Translations under genes and position numbers: made by a program
NCBI RefSeq assembly: GCF_050003625.1
Contig: NC_134401.1
Span: forward strand, 72,204,442 to 72,268,441
Source of the DNA: Haematobia irritans
Taxonomy: Eukaryota; Arthropoda; Insecta; Diptera; Muscidae
Direction: 5' to 3'
DNA length: 64,000 bases
Shown: positions 48,580 through 62,036 of the stretch, one piece after another
Layout: each line of letters begins with the position of its first letter
Position numbering within the stretch: the first letter of the stretch is position 1
The notes under the pieces: model-generated
Told to the model about the DNA's origin: nothing
The model's database searches: none
Seen by the model: the letters and a program-made list of their open reading frames with translations, nothing else

Positions 48580-50099
48580 TATATCTAAATCTGAACCGAT
48601 TTCTTCCCAAATAGGGTTATATTCAGACCCAAAACAGAAACGTGTGCCAAATATGAAGTTGGACTAAAACTGCGACCTAGACTTTGATCACAAAAATGTG
48701 TTCCCAGACAGACGGACGGGCGAACAGACGGACATGGCTAGATCGATTCAGGGACCCACCCTGGGCAATATTGCCAAAGACACCCTGTGTCTCTCGTCTC
48801 CTTCTGGGTGTTGCAAACACTAACTTATAATACCCTGTTCTACAGTGTGGCACAGGGTATAAATATTGATAAAAACAAAAAAGTTGAGCTGGTGAAAAAA
48901 TTGTTTGTTAGTTTTTGAAATTTCTTCATTCAAATGAACTTCCAAGGCACAACTTCAAAGCAATGCTAACGAAGTACTTCCCTCCTATGACAAGTCAATG
49001 TAAAATTTATTGGAGATGATCCAAATTTGCATTATTTCCGGATCCAAACTACTTCTTTTTGGCTGAGATGATACATATTTCCGTGACAATAGTAAGTTTG
49101 CGACAAACATGTTACATATTCCCCGTCCAAAAATAACATTATGTTATTGAAGTAATCATAATATATTTTGGTTGAACAACCAGTAGCAAATATAGCTTTA
49201 TTCCTAATTCTCGTCAATCAACCTTTGACTGTTTAGTTCCTTCGTCCGTTTTTAAAAATGATCGAATTATATGTTTTAATATTTAATCTAATAACCAATT
49301 CTCTTTTTATGAGATCGAAAAACATTTTATACCTTTGCTTAGTAAATACATTGTTGAAAATCGTAAAAGTCTTTTGCAATAAACATTACATATTGTAAAT
49401 GAAAATGATAACAATTTGAATAGATTTAAAAGATTTTCGCTGCCACATTTTTCGAAAAAGGTTGTCCATATTTCTGAAACTTTCTCCCAAGATGGCAGCG
49501 AATATCTTACATCAAGCTCGATATATTTGAAAATATTGTTGTTTCTGGAATGTCGAAAGACTAAGATCATATTTACTGGCACATTACTATTGGGATATAT
49601 TTTCCAGATCCATAACTGTGGATAACGTTATTGCACATTAGCTCTTCTTTTGTAGTGCCTTTCGATACTGAGAATTTGGATATTGTCATGGACATTGACC
49701 TTGAATTTTGAATGTGCCCTTTACTCATTTTTGGAATTTGACGGTACTTCTTGGCATCCCCCTCAAAATATTTTCATTTTTTTTGCTACATTTCCCATCA
49801 CAGTTGGCAATTGTGTCACCTAAGATTCTCTGGTAGCGATAAGAATAAAATCGAAATTTAAAATATTGTAAGGAAATACAGACTTGAATTGGATTGGAAA
49901 CTTACCGTGAACTGGTTATTATATTTTGTAAAAATACATTTCAAATAAAAACCTGAAGTTGATATTAAATTATATATTTTGACATATTTTGCTACTTTTA
50001 CTGCTGATGCTTTTTATTCCTTTTTACTAATGTACGTTTGTATTCCTACACTATAATTATAAGATTAAAATCTTGTTGTGTAGGATAATATGTGAAAAA

Positions 50100-52050
<1,951 letters not shown>

Positions 52051-52279
52051 AATAAATTGCGTGGAATTGTACAAAATAAAACAGGCAAATGTACATTTAA
52101 GATGCATGAAAAGCCAAAACCACGGAATTCCGGGACAATCCAGGCAAATCCCCGTCATCTGGCAAGCCTAATGCTAATGTTATTTATTTCAAATATTCCA
52201 AGTTAAATATTTTCTCGACAATTCAATATGAACGCTCTCACAAATACGAATACACTATTTATTCCTAGGGAAATAAACA

Positions 52280-52480
52280 ACAAATACAACATCATTTGTG
52301 ATATCACTGATGGTGAACTTCTCTCTTATTAATGAGTGCTGCCCGATTCTACATTTAGCTCAATGAAAAGGGATCTCCTTTTTATAACAGATTTCGAACG
52401 GTGGAACCACTTAGAGAAGCCCTCATTCAGAAATTTCAGCAGCATTACTGGAAGGGCATAAACTACCGCTGAACAACTTA
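52280..52480 (-). mobile_element. SINE core remnant (antisense)
   Basis: Reverse complement shows gcggtagtttatgcc, cagtaatgctgctgaaattt, cttctctaagtggttccac, a ttataaaaaggag block and gaatcgggcagcactcatt, collinear with the body of the SINE at 63638-63953. tRNA head and LINE tail are missing or unrecognisable. Duplicated at 55619-55820. Confidence 0.68.
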
Positions 52481-52514
52481 TTTGGTATTTAATAGAAGAA
52501 ATACCAAATAATAC

Positions 52515-52560
52515 TGTTACGAATTTGATATTTCTAGATTTATTTAATTAGTTTATTTAA
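52515..52560 (+). repeat. gypsy LTR start fragment
   Basis: First 46 nt of the LTR (TGTTACGAATTTGATATTTC...) identical to 55854-55899, cut by the U2/U3 junction. Confidence 0.85.
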
Positions 52561-52738
52561 TAAAAACTAATTCAAATAAAAACCTGAAGTTGATATTAAA
52601 TTATATATTTTGACATATTTTGCTACTTTTACTGCTGATGCTTTTTATTCCTTTTTACTAATGTACGTTTGTATTCCTACACTATAATTATAAGATTAAA
52701 ATCTTGTTGTGTAGGATAATATGTGAAAAAAACAAGTA

Positions 52739-53671
52739 AAGGGTGATTCTTTTGAGGTTAGGATTTTCATGCATTAGTATTTGACAGATCACGTGGGATT
52801 TCAGACATGGTGTCAAAGAGAAAGATGCTCAGTATGCTTTGACATTTCATCATGAATAGACTTACGATCTGCCACAACGTCGAATTTTCAGTGAATGGGC
52901 CCTAGAAAAGTTGGCAGAAAATCCGCTTTTTTATCGACAAATTTTGTTCAGCGATGAGGCTCATTTCTGGTTGAATGGCTACGTAAATAAGCAAAATTGC
53001 CGCATTTGGAGTGAAGAGCAACCAGAAGCCGTTCAAGAACTGCCCATGCATCCCGAAAAATGCACTGTTTGGTGTGGTTTGTACGCTGGTGGAATCATTG
53101 GACCGTATTTTTTCAAAGATGCTGTTGGACGCAACGTTACGGTGAATGGCGATCGCTATCGTTCGATGCTAACAAACTTTTTGTTGCCAAAAATGGAAGA
53201 ACTGAACTTGGTTGACATGTGGTTTCAACAAGATGGCGCTACATGCCACACAGCTCGCGATTCTATGGCCATTTTGAGGGAAAACTTCGGAGAACAATTC
53301 ATCTCAAGAAATGGACCGGTAAGTTGGCCACCAAGATCATGCGATTTGACGCCTTTAGACTATTTTTTGTGGGGCTACGTCAAGTCTAAAGTCTACAGAA
53401 ATAAGCCAGCAACTATTCCAGCTTTGGAAGACAACATTTCCGAAGAAATTCGGGCTATTCCGGCCGAAATGCTCGAAAAAGTTGACCAAAATTGGACTTT
53501 CCGAATGGACCACCTAAGACGCAGCCGCGGTCAACATTTAAATGAAATTATCTTCAAAAAGTAAATGTCATGGACCAATCTAACGTTTCAAATAAAGAAC
53601 CGATGAGATTTTGCAAATTTTATGCGTTTTTTAAAAAAAAAAAGTTATCAAGCTCTTAACAAATCACCCTT
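52739..53671 (+). mobile_element. Tc1/mariner-type element, internally deleted, copy 2
   Basis: 933 bp, AAGGGTGATT inverted ends, TA flanks (52737-52738, 53672-53673). The uninterrupted target is at 50105-50110. The N-terminal transposase half is deleted; a short different piece (cttacgatctgccacaacgtcgaattttcagtgaatgggcc) lies before the catalytic half. Confidence 0.92.
52911..53564 (+). CDS. Mariner-type transposase, N-terminally deleted
   Basis: 217 residues, nearly identical to the copy at 40639-41292, with FSDEAHF, WFQQDGATCH and SCDLTPLDYFLWG intact (DD41D spacing). It lacks the DNA-binding half. The gag-like upstream AEWALEKLAENP frame suggests that slightly more of the linker is kept than in copy 1. 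The catalytic residues are present but function is unlikely without the N-terminus. Confidence 0.88.
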   Translation: MAENPLFYRQILFSDEAHFWLNGYVNKQNCRIWSEEQPEAVQELPMHPEKCTVWCGLYAGGIIGPYFFKDAVGRNVTVNGDRYRSMLTNFLLPKMEELNLVDMWFQQDGATCHTARDSMAILRENFGEQFISRNGPVSWPPRSCDLTPLDYFLWGYVKSKVYRNKPATIPALEDNISEEIRAIPAEMLEKVDQNWTFRMDHLRRSRGQHLNEIIFKK

Positions 53672-55618
53672 TATATACAGCAGTAAGTTCGGCCGGGCCG
53701 AATCTTAAATACCCACCACCATGATCCAAATATTAGGGTTTCCTTTGAAATTTCAGGAGGGCTTGAGGACTTCAGGACACTTCCCGAAGATAAATTTAAA
53801 GATTTCACCTATGAGGACTATATCAATTCTGGATTTATAAGAACCATTTTTGTTTGAGTTTTAGAGGAATCATTAACATCTCTTGTAAGTGTGCAAGAAA
53901 ATTATAAAATAACGTCTTGATTTGAGATCTTAAATCTGTAGAAGTAAAATCTGGAAATTTTACATTGAGTTTCAAGCAATTTTCATGATCAGTGCGCCTT
54001 CTACACCCTCAAGAAGTGAAGTCGGTCTATATGGAGGCATTACCAAATGGACCGATAAAAACTTAATCCGATACACGTTTTTGTGAGCCTAAAATACCAG
54101 AATATTTACAATTTCAGGCAAATCAGATAAAAACTGCGGTTTCTAGAAACCCAAGGAGTTAAATCGGGAGAACGTTCTTATGGGGGCTATACTAAAATAT
54201 GGACCGATACTCACCGTTTTCGGCACACCTCTTTATGACCCGAAAATACCTCTAGATTTCCAATTTCAGGCAAATAGGATAAAAACTTCGGATTCTAGAA
54301 GCCCACGAAGAAAAATCGGGAAATCGGTCTATATGGGGGCTATACCAAAATATGCACCGGTACTCACCATTTTCGGCACACCTCTTTAGGGTCCTAAAAT
54401 ACCTCTAGATTTCCAATTTCAGACAAATTGGATAAAAACTACGGTTTCTATAAGGGAGGTCGTTTTATATGGGGACCATACCAAAACATGGACCGATACT
54501 CACAATTTTTGGCACACGTATTTGCGGTCCTACAATACCTCTCGATTTCCAATTTTAGGTAAATTTAATAAAAACTGAGGTTTCTATAAGCACAAGAAGT
54601 AAAATCGGGAGATCGGTCTATATGGGGGCTATACCAAAACATGGACCGATAGTCACCATTTTTGGCACACGTATTTGTGGTCCTACAATACCTCTCGATT
54701 TCCAATTTTAGGTAAATTGAATAAAAACTGCGGTTTCTATAAGTCCAAGAAGTAAAATCGGGAGATCGGTCTATATGGGGGCTATACCAAAATATGGACC
54801 GATACTCACAATTTTTGGCACACGTATTTGTGGTCCTACAATACCTCTCGATTTCCAATTTTAGGTAAATTGAATAAAAACTGCGGTTTCTATAAGCCCA
54901 AGAAGTAAAATCGGGAGATTGGTCTATATGGGGGCTATGCCAAAACATGGACCGATACTCACCATTTTTGGCACACCTCTTTATGGTCATAAAATACCTC
55001 TAGATTTCAAATTTCAGGCAAATTGGATAAAAACTACGATTTCTATAAGCCCAAGACCCCAAATCGGGAGGTCGGTTTATATGGGGACTATATCAAAACC
55101 TGGACCGATATAGCCCATCTTCGAACTTGACCTGCGTGCAGACAAAAGACGAGTTTGTGCAAAATTTCAGCACGATTGCTTCATTATTGAAGACTGTAGC
55201 GTGATTACAACAGACAGACAGACAGACGGACAACGGACAGACGGACATCGTTATATCGTCTTAGAATTTCTCCCTGATCAAGAATATATATATATATACT
55301 TTATATAGTCGGAAATCGATATTTCGATGTGTTACAAACGGAATGACAAACTTATTATACCCCCGTCACCATTCTATGGTGGTGGGTATAATAAATTGCG
55401 TGGAATTGTACAAAATAAAACAGGCAAATGTACATTTAAGATGCATGAAAAGCCAAAACCACGGAATTCCGGGACAATCCAGGCAAATCCCCGTCATCTG
55501 GCAAGCCTAATGCTAATGTTATTTATTTCAAATATTCCAAGTTAAATATTTTCTCGACAATTCAATATGAACGCTCTCACAAATACGAATACACTATTTA
55601 TTCCTAGGGAAATAAACA

Positions 55619-55820
55619 ACAAATACAACATCATTTGTGATATCACTGATGGTGAACTTCTCTCTTATTAATGAGTGCTGCCCGATTCTACATTTAGCTC
55701 AATGAAAAGGGATCTCCTTTTTATAACAGATTTCGAACGGTGGAACCACTTAGAGAAGCCCTCATTCAGAAATTTCAGCAGCATTACTGGAAGGGCATAA
55801 ACTACCGCTGAACAACTTAT
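55619..55820 (-). mobile_element. SINE core remnant (duplicate)
   Basis: Duplicate of 52280-52480. Confidence 0.68.
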
Positions 55821-55853
55821 TTGGTATTTAATAGAAGAAATACCAAATAATAC

Positions 55854-56496
55854 TGTTACGAATTTGATATTTCTAGATTTATTTAATTAGTTTATTTAAA
55901 TTAGTTTCCGTTAATTTAAATTTCAAATTGTAACGATAAAATTACGTCATAACTTATTAGAGTCATTTCTTTATTTTCTAGTACTTTCCTAAACATTTTT
56001 GTGTTCTTAGTTTTCCAATCGTTCATTGTAAAAGTAACGCCTTTTGTTTTACTGTTATAATTATCGGTAATATGACCATAATCCCTTATGCCTGCACGAC
56101 ATCTACCAGATGGTAGAATGCACCAGCCAAGATGAGAATAAGCCTAAAAGTATGTGTGCCATATCACCTGTACAATAGCGCCCCATAGAAAGTTCTAGAT
56201 AGCCGAGGCAATGAAAATAAGTCGATAAATATGTGCGATGTCGCCCGTGCGACATCTACCAGGTAGTAGATTAATCTAGAAGGTTGTAGGCCAATTAGCG
56301 AGAACATTCGAAATCGTCATATCTCGGTATATAAACCCCTAGCGGAGAGAGCAGTCAAGTCAGTCGTAAGCTAAAGTTTATACAGTACACATCGTAGAGT
56401 AAATAAGTGAAACCAATCAGTTAAACAAATAAATTGTAGATTGTCGTTATTTGAAAGGAACTGTGTTTTAATTATCGTCTAATTAAATACGCCTCA
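55854..56496 (+). repeat. gypsy 5' LTR
   Basis: 643 bp, TG...CA. Holds two related cgacatctaccag-containing segments (~56097 and ~56250) and a tatataaa promoter-like box (56331). Matches the 3' LTR at 63136. Confidence 0.88.
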
Positions 56497-56498
56497 AT

Positions 56499-56516
56499 TG
56501 GTGTCAGAAGTGGGAT
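56499..56516 (+). other. Primer-binding site, tRNA-Leu type
   Basis: TGGTGTCAGAAGTGGGAT, two bases inside the LTR end; complementary to the 3' end of a tRNA-Leu. This primer class is used by mdg3/blastopia/micropia-like gypsy elements to my knowledge. Confidence 0.75.
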
Positions 56517-56534
56517 AACGAAAAAAAATCTACA

Positions 56535-57113
56535 ATGAAGTTTAATCAGCTTCGAGTGGAAGACTTGAAGAAGGAATTGAGCAAAATGGAGCAGCTGACT
56601 ACAGGAAATAAGGCCCAATTACAAAAGCGACTACTGGAAGAGTTCGAGCGGCGCAGTATTGATATCGAAACACATGAGTTCGATTATAAGGAAGATCTTT
56701 ACGAATCAGTAGTAGCCAGCGCCTTGGAAACTCCATATGCAGCTTCTAATGTTGTTGATTACACATCGATGGTCAATATTTTGAGCAAAATGATGGAAGA
56801 AAATTCTCTAAAAATGCAAGAGAATTCTAGAAAAATGATGGAAGCTAATTCTAGAAAATTGGAAGAAAAGTTCGACGAAAATTCAAAAAAGGTGGACGAA
56901 AATTCTAGAATTCTAAATGAGAATTTTCAACGAATTGCTGAAGGCATGGAAAAACGTGTGGATCATGTCGAAAGCCAAATTGGGGAGCTGGATAAGAAGA
57001 TTGTTTCTGTGGATGAGAAAATTATGGTTCATGATGAGAAGTTTCTACACATTGAAAGAAAAATGTCAGAGCTAGAAATTAAAGGTGGACCAGTGCGTGT
57101 TATCGAGGGCTAG
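56535..57113 (+). pseudogene. gypsy Gag, N-terminal part (SAP, coiled coil)
   Basis: Same plan as copy 1: SAP motif (LRVEDLKKELSKMEQLTTG), then NSRKMMEANSRKLEE coiled coil with fewer units, then VDEKIMVHDEKFLHIERKM. Ends at a TAG (57111-57113) after VRVIEG where copy 1 reads on into SKIKTPVF. Confidence 0.88.
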
Positions 57114-57175
57114 AAAACCAAACCTCCTGTTTTGATGGCTCAACTTCATTTGATGTATTCAAATTCCAATTCGAA

Positions 57176-57850
57176 ATGGTTGCTTCTAGAAAATTATGGA
57201 ACGACAATGACAAAGCAATTGAACTTCTATTGGCATTAAAGGGCAATGCCGCTGATGTGATACAAAGCATTCCCGCTGCCTCTAGAAATAATTATAATGA
57301 AGTAATAGCGGCACTTCAACGTAAGTACGGCGGAGAACATAAGCAAGACATCTTCAGAATGGAATTACAAGACTTTGCAACATAGGTTGAGCGGTTGGTG
57401 CTTTTGACATATCCAGGAGAAAGTCATTCACTTGTGGGCCGCATCAAGATCGAGACCTTTGTGAATGGAATTAGAGACCCTGATATAAAATTTGCAACAT
57501 ATGCATCACAAAAGGCTACATTCGCAGAAACAGTAACATTTGCACTTGCACAAGAAACTGCGAGATTGTTGGCACGACCTCAAATTCACAGGGTACGCAT
57601 AGTGGAGACCGAGCAAGATGAATCAAATTCCGTGATTGACTCAGTAAAAGAAGCCGTTCAGCAGGCAATGCAAGAAATGAAGCAGGAGACAACTAAATCC
57701 AGAATAAAGTGCTACAACTGTGATAAGCCTGGACATGTTGCTCGTGAATGTAAAGCACGTCGTAAGCGATCAAGATCGAAATCGCCTTCACCACCACCAC
57801 CCACCAATATGTGGGTGAACCCACAGTCCAGTGATTCATATTTAAACTAA
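57176..57850 (+). pseudogene. gypsy Gag, core and zinc knuckle
   Basis: 57176-57385 covers IELLLALKGNAADVIQ to FRMEL and has lost 12 codons (RGRIQKSNETLQ-equivalent), then a TAG replaces a Glu codon. 57395-57850 continues through the CCHC knuckle (CYNCDKPGHVAREC) to a basic Ser/Pro-rich tail, ending at 57850. The tail differs from copy 1, which stops earlier. Confidence 0.88.
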
Positions 57851-58260
57851 ATCGAGCTAGTTCAGCGGGACAAGAGCTGGCTCCCACATGTGATAGCCCC
57901 ACAATCTCTATAGCAATAGTTCAACAGAAAAATAACAACTTGACTATTGCTGGTGTTATTAATGGATACAAGCGAACTTTGACGTTGGATACTGGTGCAT
58001 CGAAATCTATTATTAGATCCGATTTAGTAAGAGGAAAAGTTACAAAGTTACAAAGTTACACTAATTGGAGTCAGACTACGCACGGCTAAAGGTGAACTCG
58101 CAACTGTATATGGAAAGGTTCCTGTAAAGTTAACCGTTGCAAACAAATCCTTTAATTATGAATTCATTGTGGCCGATATAGTGGACGAAGTTATAATTGG
58201 AGCGGATTTTATGATTGCTTTTGGTCTCAATATGAAGCGTCGTGTAATGACCCGAAATAC
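57850..58260 (+). pseudogene. gypsy protease region
   Basis: Gag-Pol linker then LTIAGVINGYKRTLTLDTGASKSIIRSDL; the DTG triad is intact. A small tandem duplication of gttacaaa near 58040 shifts the frame before GVRLRTAKGELATVYGKV. An ATADIVDEVIIGADFM-like segment follows at ~58170-58220 (reads IVADIVDEVIIGADFM). Confidence 0.82.
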
Positions 58261-58268
58261 CGGTAAAC

Positions 58269-58808
58269 GTGGGCTACAGTGAGAATACACCTGTCAGACG
58301 TTTGGCAATGAGCCAGCCAGAGTCAATACCACCAAATGCCGAAACAATTATATGGGTTTCTATGAATGGAGATTATGAAGTCGGCAAATTGTGGGTTGTT
58401 GAACCAGCAGAAAATAAAAACAACAACATCTTGATAGCAAATGCCCTGGAAACAACAAATGAAGAGGGACTTATAACAGTTCGAGTTTTGAATTTATCTG
58501 ACCATCAAAAGCAAATTGGAAAATTTTCGGACATTGGCAAATGTACTCCTGCCGAAGCAATAGTCAACTTGGAAAGCAAATCGCCAAAGAAGCATAATGA
58601 AGTGACGAAACATCTGGAAGGCTATGTCGAAACTTGGACACGTCATCTATCACCGTCCGAGAAAAATAAAGCCAAGAAATTGTTATGGAAAAATGCCTCC
58701 ACCTTTCCCATTGAGAAGAAAAATCAAGGAAGAACATCTGTGGTGAAGCATGAAATAAATACCACAGAAGAAAAACCCATAAACAGGCACCACGAAGTGT
58801 CCCTGTAG
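58269..58808 (+). pseudogene. gypsy Pol, protease-RT linker
   Basis: Collinear with copy 1 from NTPVRRL to ERPIKQAPR-like sequence; frameshifts at both ends (58260 and ~58790). Confidence 0.85.
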
Positions 58809-58881
58809 CAAAACGAGATGAGGTTCAAAAGCTCGTTAACGAAATGGCGGAAAGTGGCGTGATCGAACCATCATCAAGTCC

Positions 58882-59430
58882 TTGGTGCTCGCCAGTTGTG
58901 CTGGTCAAAAAGAAGATGGAAGTACCCGATTTTGCGTGGACTACAGGAAATTGAATGATGTTACCAAAAAGGACAGTTATCCGCTTCCACGCATTGATGA
59001 CACGTTGGACACATTAGCCGGAACAACATGGTTTTCCACGCTTGATTTGCAGAGTGGATATTGGCAAGTAGAGATCGCCGAGAAAGACAAAGAAAAGACA
59101 GCTTTTGACGTTAATGGCGGTCTTTGGCAATTCAATGCAATGCCATTCGGGCTCTGCAATGCTCCGGCTACATTCGAGCGATTGATGGAGCGGGTGCTAA
59201 AGGGGTTGCATTGGAAGTCCTGCTTGATATACCTAAACGATATCATAGTTATGGGCAAGACATTTGACGAGCACCTTAAGAACTTGAAGGATGTTATTCA
59301 GCAACTGTCAGCCGCTGGTCTACGACTTAACGCTAAGAAGTGCTCGCTTTTCCAGCGAGAAGTTAGGTACCTGGGTCATCATGTTACAGCAGAGGGCATA
59401 TCCACCGATGAAGACAAAATTCAAGCAGTA
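58882..59430 (+). pseudogene. gypsy RT core
   Basis: FCVDYRKLND, FSTLDLQSGYWQV, FGLCNAPATF. The catalytic box reads YLND where copy 1 has YLDD, removing an essential Asp. Continues to YLGHHVTAEGIS and is cut at 59430 by the inserted element. Confidence 0.9.
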
Positions 59431-60212
59431 CACCCAAAAAAATAATAGAGAAAAGTTTACTTGATTCAAGCCGTAGCAGTGTCAAAAGTACGATAAGTAC
59501 GGTTTTTCTAAATCCAAGTACAAAATTCTTAATTTAATCCCGCAAAATATTAAGTACAGATTTCTTAATTTTAGAAATTGCTTCCTTTAAGTACGGGAAG
59601 TGCTTGATTCAAGCCTAGTGAAGCTCTATTTAATCCTAAACTGTAATTGATTCAATCCGCATTTAACGCTTAACTTGAGCTAAAACGAACTTGTTTTAAG
59701 AGGAATCAAGGCTTGGATCAATCTTTTTTATTCTTGATCTAATCCCGAACCGTATTCGATGTTATATTATATGCACGAAGCCACGAAACACAATCTCGAA
59801 GTCCAACATTACACACTCACAATGCTTCATACCTGCGAACACACTTAAACCAAAAACCTTTATACTGATTTGCTATCACTCATAAAAGAATATCAAGCCA
59901 AACATTAAATTGAAATTTCTCTGTACATGTAAGAAAAAACCAGTTTTCGGGGGTTGAAAATCTATGAGAGTATCGAGGAGAGCAAACTTTAGTTTGCGCT
60001 CTCATCTAACTCTCACAACCGAATTAAGTAACAATTTCCTTGTTTTAACTCAAAACAAGCTTAAATCAAACTTTAGGTACTTAAATTGCACAAATAAGCA
60101 CACTCTGTACTTAATATGAGTAAAACTTAGTATTTTCGTACTTAAAATTTTAAGCGCGGAGTCAGGCTAAAAATAGGAATTTGAAACTTAGAACTCTACT
60201 TTTCTTTGGGTG
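59431..60212. mobile_element. 782-bp TIR element with CACCCAAA ends, TA flanks
   Basis: Splits RT codons; ends CACCCAAAA / TTTGGGTG inverted, TA on each side (59429-59430, 60213-60214). Interior rich in 'aagtac', 'cttgattcaa' and 'ttaatcc' words in both orientations; no ORF of note. Likely a non-autonomous Tc1/mariner-type element; superfamily is inference from the TA. Confidence 0.78.
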
Positions 60213-60443
60213 TAAAAGATTGGCCACGTCCACGGAATCTCCACGAGTTGCGCAGCTTCCTTGGTTTATGCACATACTACAGGCGTTTCGTACCAAACTT
60301 CGCCAGCATCGCCGCAAGCCTCCATAAATTAACGCAAAAAGTTCCAGTGGAGTGAAGAACAGTAAGAGTCATTTCATCATCTAAAAGAACTTTTATGTTC
60401 AACTCCTGTTCTGGCGTATCCTATTCCTGGCGAAAAATTTGTT
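60213..60443 (+). pseudogene. gypsy RT C-terminal/connection
   Basis: WPRPRNLHELRSFLGLCTYYRRFVPNF readable, then a ~7-8-nt loss after ACGCAAAAAG (60340) and a TAA stop soon after. Confidence 0.8.
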
Positions 60444-61316
60444 TTGGATACAGATGCTAGTGCGTACGGAATTGGTGATGTACTATCTCAACAGATTGAC
60501 GGTAAAGAAAAGGTCATCGGATATTTTAGCCGAACGTTATCCAAGCCCGAGATGAACTATTGCGTAACAAGAAGAGAGCTGCTTGCTGTCAGAGAAAGTG
60601 TAAAGCATTACCACAAATACTTGTATGGAGAGAATGTCTTGCTAAGAACTGACCATTCAGATCTACGATGGTTGCTTCAATTCAAGAATCCGAAAGCTCA
60701 GCTGGCACGATGGATCGAAAGACTCCAAAGCTATGATTTCAGTATCGAGCATAGGAAAGGTGGCAAACATGGCAACGCGGACGCCTTGTCACGTCGACCT
60801 TGTAATGTCGAATGCAAACACTGCTCGAAAGCTGAACATAAGGAAGAAATCGTTGATATCCGGTTGTTGCACGTCGAATCTGGAGCGGACTGGCCAACAG
60901 AACAGCGCAAAGACCCAACCTTGAGAAAAATTATTTCGGCAAAGGAGGAAGATAAGAAACCTAGCAAGAAAGACATCGCAGCCGAAAGTCCACTAATGAA
61001 ATCATACTGGGCTCAATGGGACAGTCTATGTCTAGTCAACGGAACCCTACAACGTAAGTGGGAAAGTGAAGATGGCAAGAATAGCTGTCACTTGATAATC
61101 GTGCCAGATTCCAAGGTAAATGATATTTTGACGGAATTCCACAATGGACCTAGTGGAGATCACTTAGGAATAACCAAAACAACAGAGAAAGTGAAGCAAC
61201 GATTCTACTGGGTTAGATGCCAGAAATCAATTGCTGAATGGGTGGCAAATTGTGAAAAGTACATAAAGTGCGAAAGGGCCAAGACGAAAAAGTATAGGTC
61301 TTATGCAAGAGTATAG
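60444..61316 (+). pseudogene. gypsy RNase H and integrase zinc domain
   Basis: DTDASAYGIGDVLSQ, RRELLAV, TDHSDLRWLL, HGNADALSRRP of RNase H; then the integrase N-terminal H-H-C-C region (GDHLGITKTTEKVKQRFYW, CEKYIKCERA), in which one zinc-binding Cys reads differently from copy 1 (CEKYIKC versus CEKCMKA). Frameshift at ~61300. Confidence 0.88.
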
Positions 61317-61815
61317 ACCAGGATCGCCATTTGAAAGAATAGCAATGGACGTTGCAGGGCCTTTTCCAGTAAGTGATTCTGGAAACCGATATGTCCTTGT
61401 GGTCATGGATTACTTCAGCAAGTGGCCAGAAGTTTATGCCATTCCAAACCAAGAGGCGAAGACGATTGTAGACGTAGTCGACAAGAACTGGATATGTCGC
61501 TACGGTGTGCTGTCCGAGACACACTCAGACCAAGGAAGAAATTTTGAATCGGCCATATTCCAAGAGATGTGTGACTCCCTTGGTATCAAGAAAACAAGGA
61601 CTATGCCATTGCATCCACAGTCTGATGGCATGGTAGAAATGTTTAATCGCACTCTGGAAGAACATCTTCGAAAGGTGGTGGATAACGGCCAACGAGACAG
61701 GGACGATCATATACCAAAGTTTTTGCTGTCGTATAGATCAGCCATACATGATTCTACGTCACGAACACCGGCCAAGGTCCTATTCGGAAAGGAATTGAAG
61801 TTGCCGGAAATTTGA
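61303..61815 (+). pseudogene. gypsy integrase catalytic core
   Basis: MDVAGPFPVSD (first Asp), HSDQGRNFES (second Asp), HPQSDGMVEMFNRTLEEH (Glu). All three catalytic residues are present, unlike copy 1. Frameshift after LKLPE at ~61810. Confidence 0.88.
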
Positions 61816-62036
61816 TATTCGGCGCTACACCCAATGAGCTCGCCATGGAAGAAACCAGTAACGACATACCAAACACATTTGGTAAAGTTCACGAATCAGT
61901 GCGAAACAAAATAAAAATGGTCAGCAACAGGATGAAGGCGAGATATGATCGTGCAGCGAACACTGAGGGCTTTAAAGAAGGACAACTGGTTCTGATATTC
62001 AACCCGCAACGAAAGAAAGGATTATGTCCTAAACTA
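61812..62036 (+). pseudogene. gypsy integrase C-terminal part
   Basis: NELAMEETSNDIPNTFGKVHESVRNKIK, then FKEGQLVLIFNPQRKKGLCPKL; cut by the mariner at the TA of 62035-62036. Confidence 0.85.

Larger units (their letters stand above)
52733..55390 (-). mobile_element. DINE-1/Helentron-like family A, copy D (split by mariner)
   Basis: Duplicate of copy C. The mariner at 52739-53671 inserted at the TA of its terminal 'aagtatatacagc', and the rest resumes at 53672. GTCY microsatellite at 55210-55250. Confidence 0.78.
52571..55853. repeat. Tandem segmental duplication, unit U3
   Basis: Repeats 49940-52514 with offset 2631, plus 935 bp of mariner insertion, minus most of the (TA)n tract and a ~17-bp deletion near 54455. 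Confidence 0.9.
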
